Positions 8,306 through 12,751 of a DNA stretch of 12,751 bases are shown one piece after another. The stretch comes from an uncultured Erysipelotrichaceae bacterium (GTDB lineage Bacteria; Bacillota_I; Bacilli_A; Erysipelotrichales; Coprobacillaceae). Where the stretch lies: the NCBI GenBank assembly GCA_910588075.1, contig CAJUOS010000057.1, positions 1 through 12,751 of the forward strand, read 5' to 3'. Position numbers and translations under genes: made by a program. The first letter of the stretch is position 1. Every line of letters begins with the position of its first letter. The notes under the pieces are model-generated. The model saw only the letters and a list, made by a program, of their open reading frames with translations. It did not search any database and was not told the origin of the DNA.

Positions 8306-8788
8306 TTATCTCTTTATTACAATCCCAAGTTCTTTATGAAAATATTTAAGAGTAGAATATTTATACTTTCTTTCAAATTGCTTGATATGTAATGGTACAT
8401 GACCATTAACATGCTCAACATAATCATGTATATATTTTTCTAAATTCTTATGGATATGATCTTCTTGTTTTTCAAATTCTTTGTATTCATCAATATCAAT
8501 AGTGGAGCTTTCACCAATATAATAATCTTTTGAAACAATAACAAGTTTAGAGAAATCTAATCCTGATTGATGCTTTTTACTTCTATTAGAAAATTTGAAC
8601 TTATAGCCATTATTATGCTTCATTTCTGTTCTAAAAGGTACACATACATAACAATCTGCTAAATAATCAATCTCAAATAAGACAACATCATAACTTCTTT
8701 CCTCTTTTGTTAAAATTTCTTGATATTGATCATGAGGATAATCTTTATAAAATTGTTCACTTAACTTTTTTATTTCATAATCATACAC
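8306..8788 (-). CDS. tenpN: Type III toxin-antitoxin endoribonuclease toxin, TenpN family
   Basis: The 160-residue protein matches the TenpN branch of the ToxN/AbiQ-fold toxins. It has an N-terminal YEIKKLSEQFYKDYP, a central block VPFRTEMKHNNGYKF (50-64), SGLDFSKLVIV (75-85), and YSTLKYFHKELG (144-155) near the end. Such toxins cleave RNA and are held inactive in a complex with repeat units of their own RNA antitoxin. The start is GTG 8788, with AAGGA eight bases upstream. The nearby ATG is in another frame. The gene follows the antitoxin RNA and its terminator by about 20 nt, the standard type III order, so toxin depends on read-through and stays low. The length is usual and no lesion is seen. 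Which residues act in catalysis cannot be stated with certainty here. Confidence 0.85.
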   Translation of the reverse strand: MYDYEIKKLSEQFYKDYPHDQYQEILTKEERSYDVVLFEIDYLADCYVCVPFRTEMKHNNGYKFKFSNRSKKHQSGLDFSKLVIVSKDYYIGESSTIDIDEYKEFEKQEDHIHKNLEKYIHDYVEHVNGHVPLHIKQFERKYKYSTLKYFHKELGIVIKR

Positions 8789-8810
8789 TTTACTTATCCT
8801 TCTTTTCTCT

Positions 8811-8844
8811 AAAAAAATAAGAGGAACCTGTTATAGATTCCTCT
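8811..8844 (-). terminator. Attenuating terminator between antitoxin RNA and toxin gene
   Basis: AGAGGAA (8844-8838) and TTCCTCT (8826-8820) form a perfect seven-pair stem with an 11-nt loop, followed by TATTTTTTT down to 8811 on the minus strand. In type III toxin-antitoxin loci a terminator in this place lets antitoxin RNA be made in excess over toxin mRNA. Confidence 0.85.
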
Positions 8845-8857
8845 ATCTTGCATCCTT

Positions 8858-8954
8858 GAGCCATTTTTTATTTTACCGATGTGTCTTTGCTCTCACACAT
8901 CATCATCGCTCGGTCATTTTTTATTTTACCGACGAGTCAGAACCGTCACTCGTC
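8858..8954 (-). repeat. Two tandem antitoxin pseudoknot repeats, 53-nt period
   Basis: Both units end in the identical 17-mer CGGTAAAATAAAAAATG (8931-8915 and 8878-8862). Unit 1 has the stem GACGAGT/ACTCGTC (8954-8948 with 8937-8931), and unit 2 has GATGTGT/ACACATC (8901-8895 with 8884-8878). The ten-base loops differ too. In unit 1 the loop CGGT (8945-8942) matches the downstream ACCG (8914-8911). In unit 2 the loop GAGC (8892-8889) matches GCTC (8861-8858). Base changes therefore keep both the stem and the loop-to-tail pairing, which is the signature of an H-type pseudoknot and of type III antitoxins. Confidence 0.85.
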
Positions 8955-9047
8955 ATCATAGGATGCTTTGAGGTTGAACACCTCATTATTAATATGCACC
9001 AAATATGCATTTAATAACAATATAAATGAAAGTTTCCTTTCATCTAT

Positions 9048-9075
9048 ATTATACTCACTCAAATAAAAAAGTCTA
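9048..9075 (-). promoter_or_regulatory. Promoter of the tenpI-tenpN locus
   Basis: On the minus strand a perfect TATAAT (9053-9048) is preceded at 16 bp by TAGACT (9075-9070), four of six matches to the -35 consensus. The predicted start at about 9043 places the GNRA hairpin at the very 5' end of the antitoxin RNA. The promoter lies about 20 bp beyond the tnpV stop. Confidence 0.6.
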
Positions 9076-9094
9076 TAATTTTCAGTCTTAAAAA

Positions 9095-9445
9095 TCACAT
9101 ATAGATAATTTCACGATTTATAATTTCTTCAACACAATTTTGAATATTATTCATTTCCTGAACCCATTTCATCTGATCTTTTTCTTTAAATTCTTCAGTA
9201 ATATTTCTTTTTGTTTTATACTGTTCAATTAGTCTATCATATAATGCATTTGCTTCATCATCTATCATTTGTAAATGTTCATTTAATTCACCACTTGTTA
9301 ATAAATTTGTATAAACGATTGGTCGATACTGTTTTAAATACTGTAATCTTTTTCTACCAAACCTTGTTAAATGAATTTCCTTTTGAGATGGTAATGTGAG
9401 TTTTGGATACAATAATCCATTAATTTCTTCATATTCTATTTTCAT
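9095..9445 (-). CDS. tnpV: TnpV-family transposon-encoded protein
   Basis: The 116-residue protein matches the TnpV family, small proteins carried by Firmicutes mobilizable elements with no firmly known function. Typical parts are YEEINGLLYPKLTLP (5-19), RFGRKRLQYLKQYRPIVYTNLL (28-49), the helical stretch SGELNEHLQMIDDEANALYDRL (51-72) and QMKWVQEMNNI (91-101). No catalytic motif is visible. It is charged and mainly helical, without signal peptide or membrane segment. Its ATG overlaps the relaxase TGA by four bases (ATGA), so it is translated with the mobilization genes. It closes the transfer module; the toxin-antitoxin promoter begins just beyond it. Confidence 0.85.
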   Translation of the reverse strand: MKIEYEEINGLLYPKLTLPSQKEIHLTRFGRKRLQYLKQYRPIVYTNLLTSGELNEHLQMIDDEANALYDRLIEQYKTKRNITEEFKEKDQMKWVQEMNNIQNCVEEIINREIIYM

Positions 9446-10734
9446 CTTGCTCTATCCTTCATTTCATTTTTTGTGAGATTTTGTTCAACTCTTTCCATTG
9501 ATTTAAGACTTCTTTCTTTTAAATCATCACACATTCTGACTTCTTTACGATACCATTTGATTTCTTCGTTATACTCACTAATTAATGCTCTATATTGTTT
9601 TTCTTTTTCAGGTTCATCTTTAAAGCTTCTTATCTTGTTATAACAGTGTCTTCTTTTTCTGATAAAATCATCCAATTTAACTTGATTATCATCTTTATAT
9701 TTATCTAATTCTTCAATACTGTTGATATTGTTTTGACACATCATCGTGACCTGATGAGTGATTTCTTCTAAACGAACAACTGCTTCAGCAACTTCCTTTG
9801 GACATTTCCTCATACGTGAATAGTTTTTAGGAAGTATACCTATTTCATACTGCCAACGAATAAATCGTCTTGCTAGTGGAGTGAGATAACCTTTTCTATA
9901 TTCTCTATAATAAGGTTCAACAACTGTATAATATCTTTGATATGCTTTATTTTCAACTGGATGTGTCAATGGCTTGTTATCTATTCTGTTTTCAATATCA
10001 TCAATACTATATTCTCCTTCTAATTCACTTACAGAAATGAATTTTCTTGCGTCAGGGTGTCTAAAATGTATATCATTTCCATCCTGTTTAATTTCATATC
10101 CTTCAAATCTCATGATTTGAAGAAATGATGTTAAGGTATTGCTTTGATCAATAGCTAAATCAATATCATTTACTATTAATCGTTTAATTCTTTTAATGAA
10201 GTGATGATTTGATTTTCTATTTTGAGATGGTTGTTCAATCACTGAAAGTTTATACTTTCTGCATAAATCATCAGAAGCATTACGCATAGCTCTATAATCA
10301 GCTTTTGTATTACAAAATCTATGACCATCTTTAAATGATGTAGCATTAATGACGATATGATTATGAATATTATCAGTATTGATATGAGTTGTAATAATGA
10401 CTTCAAAATTATCTGTCCATAGTTGTTTTGCAAGTTCAACACCTATTTGATGAGCTAAATCTGCTGATACTTCATTTCCAAAAAATGACTGATAGCCATG
10501 AAAACAGACAATTTCTTTCTCATCATTAAACATCTTTTTTGTATTGTTCATGGATTGACAAGGATCATTTTCATCACAGTTGATACAGGTCACATATCTT
10601 CTTTGAAGTGTCTTTTCTTCATTGGAAACATAATGAACTGTATCAATAAGTGATGAAGTCTTTTCGATATTATAGACATAATCAATAATATGATCCAGTC
10701 TATCGGTAACTTTCCATAATTTTGTTGTTGCCAT
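9442..10734 (-). CDS. MobP-type relaxase/mobilization nuclease
   Basis: This 430-residue relaxase should nick one strand at oriT and stay covalently joined to the 5' end during conjugative transfer. The N-terminal domain shows the candidate nucleophile tyrosines Y19 and Y21 in DHIIDYVYNIEKT. Motif III, HINTDNIHNHIVIN (117-130), holds the metal-binding histidines H117, H124 and H126. After about residue 270 the chain turns into charged helices and coiled coil (about 320-425), usual for the family. There is no conjugation machinery in the window, so the element would depend on a helper. The ATG overlaps the mobC stop by one base (TAATG), and tnpV overlaps the end, so all three are co-translated. 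The length is normal and no lesion is seen. Confidence 0.92.
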   Translation of the reverse strand: MATTKLWKVTDRLDHIIDYVYNIEKTSSLIDTVHYVSNEEKTLQRRYVTCINCDENDPCQSMNNTKKMFNDEKEIVCFHGYQSFFGNEVSADLAHQIGVELAKQLWTDNFEVIITTHINTDNIHNHIVINATSFKDGHRFCNTKADYRAMRNASDDLCRKYKLSVIEQPSQNRKSNHHFIKRIKRLIVNDIDLAIDQSNTLTSFLQIMRFEGYEIKQDGNDIHFRHPDARKFISVSELEGEYSIDDIENRIDNKPLTHPVENKAYQRYYTVVEPYYREYRKGYLTPLARRFIRWQYEIGILPKNYSRMRKCPKEVAEAVVRLEEITHQVTMMCQNNINSIEELDKYKDDNQVKLDDFIRKRRHCYNKIRSFKDEPEKEKQYRALISEYNEEIKWYRKEVRMCDDLKERSLKSMERVEQNLTKNEMKDRAR

Positions 10735-11051
10735 TAGACACCTTTAACAATTTCATCAAGTTCTTTCATATTTGATGAAAGGTTTTCTAATATCATTTCT
10801 AACTGTTCCTTGTCAATTTGCTGATATTCAAGACTTAATGAAATGAGATTTTTAATATGTGAAGATAATTCATTAAACTGATTAATCAAATGGTAATAAT
10901 CAATATTCGGCAGTTCTTTCACTTCTTTATTCAACACTAGATAAAGAAGAAACTTTTGAACACTCATAGAAGCTTTATCAGCTTTATTTTTCAATAATTC
11001 AAATTCATCGTCATTCAATCTAAAACTCACTTTATTTTCTCGTTTTCGCAA
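10734..11051 (-). CDS. mobC: MobC-like relaxosome accessory protein
   Basis: The 105-residue protein begins with a ribbon-helix-helix type segment, KVSFRLNDDEFELLKNKAD (8-26) followed by SVQKFLLYLVL. A helical tail (50-103) probably serves dimerisation or relaxase contact. MobC proteins bind at oriT and help the relaxase open and nick DNA. The start is taken as TTG 11051, since an in-frame TGA lies three codons upstream. AAAGGAG stands 11 bases before it, a rather long spacing that together with TTG suggests low translation. The stop overlaps the relaxase start, and the candidate oriT lies directly upstream. Confidence 0.85.
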   Translation of the reverse strand: MRKRENKVSFRLNDDEFELLKNKADKASMSVQKFLLYLVLNKEVKELPNIDYYHLINQFNELSSHIKNLISLSLEYQQIDKEQLEMILENLSSNMKELDEIVKGV

Positions 11052-11075
11052 ATTACATCACACTCCTTTGTTTAT

Positions 11076-11114
11076 CATTCGTAAGAATGCGGTTGTTTTT
11101 GGACTCCCAAAAAC
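11076..11114. other. Candidate oriT: two hairpins upstream of mobC
   Basis: CATTC-GTAA-GAATG (11076-11089) and, six bases on, GTTTTTGG-ACTC-CCAAAAAC (11095-11114, eight perfect pairs) lie in the non-coding gap before mobC. Relaxase targets in mobilizable elements are usually inverted repeats placed just upstream of the mob genes. The nick position cannot be assigned, because I do not recognise a known nic consensus. Confidence 0.45.
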
Positions 11115-11136
11115 GTTGCTTGCTAATCCATTATCT

Positions 11137-11198
11137 CGTCATATCTAATGACGATATGACGATTACTTTTAATCAAAAACAAATCGTCATACCGTCAT
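11137..11198. repeat. Cluster of five CGTCAT boxes
   Basis: CGTCAT occurs on the plus strand at 11137-11142, 11185-11190 and 11193-11198, and as ATGACG at 11148-11153 and 11156-11161. The first and third copies form the larger inverted repeat CGTCATAT/ATATGACG. The boxes lie directly after the stop of the small ATPase-linked gene and before the hairpins at 11076-11114. They could be iterons for the RepA-like protein or its partner, or an operator for the mob genes. Confidence 0.55.
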
Positions 11199-11200
11199 CA

Positions 11201-11479
11201 TTACAATTCTTCATTGCCATGATAAATCATTTTAATTGGTCTTGCTTTTGTTGTTTTCTGTCCCTTTTCATATGTTATAAAATTATCTTCAAGTATTGTT
11301 TTATTTACTTTGAGTAGACACTGCAACTTCTTTGCACTTATTGACAAATTAAGTTTTGAACATAAATCTAAATGAGTCCCGTAAAATTCTTTCTTTGCTA
11401 CAAGATAATGAATAACTCGAATAAGATTTTCATCAATATCTTCATCTATTTCCTCATCGTCTACAATGGAAAACAACAT
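11201..11479 (-). CDS. C-terminal (winged-helix-like) part of the RepA-like ATPase, split off
   Basis: This 92-residue protein begins with an acidic stretch (DDEEIDEDIDENL) and continues as a helical basic segment (YGTHLDLCSKLNLSISAKKL, then LLKVNKTILEDNFITYEKG). That second part resembles the small winged-helix tails found at the C-terminus of RepA-like ATPases. It is in the same frame as the ATPase upstream, from which only a TAA and three codons (GAT GAG AGA) separate it. It is best seen as the downstream half of one broken gene. The ATG at 11479 could still serve as a start, but the bases before it (GATGAGAG) make a poor and too close ribosome site. An independent small DNA-binding protein is the alternative. 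Confidence 0.6.
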   Translation of the reverse strand: MLFSIVDDEEIDEDIDENLIRVIHYLVAKKEFYGTHLDLCSKLNLSISAKKLQCLLKVNKTILEDNFITYEKGQKTTKARPIKMIYHGNEEL

Positions 11480-11488
11480 TCTCTCATC

Positions 11489-12199
11489 TTATATTAAAAT
11501 CAGTTGATCATCCGGAATATCTTTACCTGTAATGTGTAATTCTTTTATTTTAAGATTCAAACTTTTTCTAAAAATAACCATCATACTATCTACAGCAGCT
11601 GTGATCCCTCTAGAACCGTAAATGCTATCAAATGGATTGTTAAAATCAATGGCTTTTTTAACATGTGTTACTAATAATATACATACATGATACTTCATAC
11701 CTAATTCATGCATTTTAGAAACTTCTTCATATTCTAAATCATACTCAGTTTTTTGATTTTTTCTTATTTTTGCAAATGTATCAATAATAATCAGATTTAA
11801 ATGAGGACTCTTTTCTTTTTTCTCTTTAATAACTGATTCTAAATCAAAAAATGGATCATATGCATTTTCAAAACGTATATCAAGTTGACTGTTTAGTTTA
11901 CAATTAAATCTTTTTATTCTTTTTCTTATCTTTGCTTTTGGATCTTCCAAAGCAATATATAGAACTGTTCCTTGTTGAACATTTTTATTTAAAAAACTTT
12001 GACCAGTCGAAACAGAAATTGCCAATTGTAGACAAAAGAAAGTTTTTCCTATTTTTTGAGGAGCACCTATGACACTTACACCAATAGGTAATAAGTTTTC
12101 AACAACATCTTGTTCCTCATTAATATCTAGTTGAATTAAATCAAGTACATTTATTTCTTTTGTTTGAGAAAAATCTTTGTCATTATTACATTTATTCAT
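11489..12199 (-). CDS. RepA-like RecA-fold ATPase (hexameric replicative helicase type)
   Basis: The 236-residue protein holds a RecA-like ATPase core of the plasmid RepA type. Walker A is GAPQKIGKTFF (45-55), a conserved acidic turn YIALEDP follows (80-86), Walker B is LNLIIIDTFAKIR (134-146), the sensor strand is CILLVTHVKK (173-182), and GSRGITAAVDSMMVIF (193-208) comes near the end. Such proteins unwind DNA during replication of plasmids and of excised integrative elements. ATG 12199 follows AAGGA by eight bases and overlaps the preceding gene by eight bases. The frame stops at TAA (11491-11489) and then stays open for the next small gene. The full protein was probably about 332 residues, and this copy may lack its DNA-binding end. 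Confidence 0.85.
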   Translation of the reverse strand: MNKCNNDKDFSQTKEINVLDLIQLDINEEQDVVENLLPIGVSVIGAPQKIGKTFFCLQLAISVSTGQSFLNKNVQQGTVLYIALEDPKAKIRKRIKRFNCKLNSQLDIRFENAYDPFFDLESVIKEKKEKSPHLNLIIIDTFAKIRKNQKTEYDLEYEEVSKMHELGMKYHVCILLVTHVKKAIDFNNPFDSIYGSRGITAAVDSMMVIFRKSLNLKIKELHITGKDIPDDQLILI

Positions 12200-12533
12200 T
12201 ATTAATTTCCTTGTTTTCTTTCATACTATTAATAAGCTCAATCATTATATAAATTGGTTCAAATAATTCTTCATTCAACTTTTCGATATTATCAATTTCT
12301 CGTAATGCCTTCAATATAAGTTCTAAATGTTTACCAAATTGAATAAACATATAAGGATTTCCATAAGCGTTAATTTGAGAGTGTAGAACACTCTCAAGAT
12401 AGTATTCTTGTTTGGTTCTACACCCACATAATTGGATTCTTGTTTCTAAAATTTCTCTTTCTTCTGGAGAAATTCTAAAAGTAACATATTGATTTCTCCA
12501 TCTATTTTTCTTATCAACATTTTTAACTGACAT
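12192..12533 (-). CDS. Ribbon-helix-helix DNA-binding protein of the element
   Basis: The 113-residue protein begins with a basic stretch (KNVDKKNRWRNQ) followed by the ribbon-helix-helix pattern YVTFRISPEEREILETRIQLCG and TKQEYYLESVL. Its helical C-terminus is LELILKALREI. Proteins of this kind commonly precede RepA-like ATPases in Firmicutes mobilizable elements, where they are annotated as mobilization or copy-control proteins. ATG 12533 has AAAAGGAG ten bases upstream. The gene overlaps the recombinase stop (11 bases) and the ATPase start (8 bases), showing one compact operon. DNA-binding is inferred from the fold; its target is unknown. Confidence 0.75.
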   Translation of the reverse strand: MSVKNVDKKNRWRNQYVTFRISPEEREILETRIQLCGCRTKQEYYLESVLHSQINAYGNPYMFIQFGKHLELILKALREIDNIEKLNEELFEPIYIMIELINSMKENKEINNE

Positions 12534-12702
12534 GATACATCAACTCCTTTTCATTATTTAAATCATTTGCCACTTCACTTTGTACTGATGGGAATAAATG
12601 TGCATACATATAAGTGATTTCAATACTTTCATGTCCTAATCTATCGGCTATAGCTACTACTGTATAACCTTTCTGAATAAGCAATGAGCAACGCGAATGC
12701 CG
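12523..12702 (-). pseudogene. int: Tyrosine recombinase (integrase), C-terminal fragment
   Basis: The last 59 codons of a phage-type integrase read RHSRCSLLIQKGYTVVAIA, then DRLGHESIEITYMYAHLFPS. This keeps the catalytic arginine of the HxxR box, the GH of the second histidine motif and the nucleophile tyrosine in ITYMYAH. The frame ends at TAA 12525-12523, overlapping the next gene. Directly before the RHS motif the frame meets a TAA (12705-12703), and the last 49 bases of the window give no integrase sequence in any frame I can recognise. RHSR in place of the usual RHSH is a further oddity. The gene is therefore broken, recombined, or misjoined at the sequence end. If intact, it would excise and integrate the element. 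Confidence 0.75.
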
Positions 12703-12751
12703 TTACGGTATAATAACGACAAACGGAAAAAGCCTTGATTTTCAAGGGGTT
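12703..12751. other. Unexplained flank with inverted repeats at the recombinase break
   Basis: This edge stretch contains CGTTA/TAACG (12701-12705 with 12714-12718) and CCTTGA-TTT-TCAAGG (12733-12747), a perfect six-pair inverted repeat. Several CpG steps make it unlike the AT-rich codons of the recombinase next to it. It may be a recombination junction, an attachment region or foreign sequence; the window is too short here to decide. Confidence 0.3.

Larger units (their letters stand above)
8811..9043 (-). ncRNA. tenpI: TenpI-type RNA antitoxin precursor
   Basis: This untranslated transcript runs from a predicted start near 9043 to the terminator U-run. It opens with ATGAAAG-GAAA-CTTTCAT (9043-9026), a seven-pair hairpin with a GNRA loop. 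A smaller hairpin GAGGT-GTTCA-ACCTC follows, then two antitoxin repeat units (8954-8911 and 8901-8858), then the terminator. GCATCCT (8966-8960) before the units is complementary to AGGATGC (8856-8850) after them, so the two units can be enclosed by a seven-pair stem. The order of promoter, repeats, terminator and toxin is that of type III systems, in which the toxin cuts its own antitoxin transcript into single repeats that inhibit it. No reading frame with a ribosome site is present. Confidence 0.85.

Noticed and set aside
8858..8954. A CRISPR array
   Set aside because: There are only two units, the shared part is an A-rich 17-mer, and the variable parts pair within each unit. No cas gene is present. 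The type III antitoxin reading explains all of it.
11087..11317. A 76-codon plus-strand frame across the mobC upstream region
   Set aside because: It runs through hairpins, the CGTCAT cluster and the end of the opposing gene. It has no ribosome site and no recognisable protein pattern.
7684..12705. Stop-codon reassignment to explain the in-frame TAG and TAA codons
   Set aside because: All three stop codons end intact genes here at tightly spaced or overlapping junctions (TAG in hsdR, TAA in hsdM, TGA in the relaxase), so local nonsense mutations are simpler.

Overview
The window is low-GC, AT-rich Bacillota-type DNA (roughly 30% G+C by eye). Strong AAGGAGG-type ribosome binding sites, AT-rich codons and intrinsic terminators support this. 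The family types (TnpV, a Firmicutes-type MobC/relaxase pair, a RepA-like ATPase with an RHH partner, TenpN) suggest a gut anaerobe, perhaps of the Erysipelotrichia/Coprobacillaceae or neighbouring Clostridia; that placement is inference. Every gene I can support lies on the minus strand, so transcription runs from the right edge to the left.

Right part (12751 to 9095): the backbone of a mobilizable integrative element. In transcription order it holds the last 59 codons of a tyrosine recombinase, cut off at 12702; a small ribbon-helix-helix protein; a RepA-like hexameric-helicase ATPase; a small protein that is the same reading frame continued past one TAA stop; a 150-bp non-coding region with hairpins (candidate oriT) and five copies of CGTCAT; then mobC, a MobP-type relaxase and tnpV, coupled by 1-bp and 4-bp overlaps.

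Middle part (9075 to 8141): a complete type III toxin-antitoxin locus of the TenpIN type. It has a promoter, an untranslated antitoxin RNA with two 53-nt repeats, an intrinsic terminator and the TenpN-like endoribonuclease toxin. In each repeat both the stem and the pseudoknot pairing are kept by compensatory changes. Downstream is a structured double hairpin ending in a U-run.

Left part (7963 to 78): one long defence operon that appears to run from a single good promoter (TTGCTG-17-TATAAT). The first gene is a small XRE-family regulator inactivated by an in-frame TAG. Then come hsdM, hsdS and hsdR of a type I restriction-modification system, followed with almost no spacing by a type II Thoeris pair: ThsA with two membrane helices and a Macro domain, and ThsB with a TIR-like domain. 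A weak terminator follows thsB.

Together this is a mobile element carrying layered anti-phage functions. Type I restriction acts on incoming unmodified DNA. Thoeris is an abortive signalling back-up, in which ThsB makes a nucleotide signal that activates membrane ThsA. TenpIN is both a stabiliser and a possible abortive-infection module. The least obvious items are the RNA antitoxin, the broken regulator with its intact promoter, the split ATPase and the truncated recombinase with its unexplained flank.
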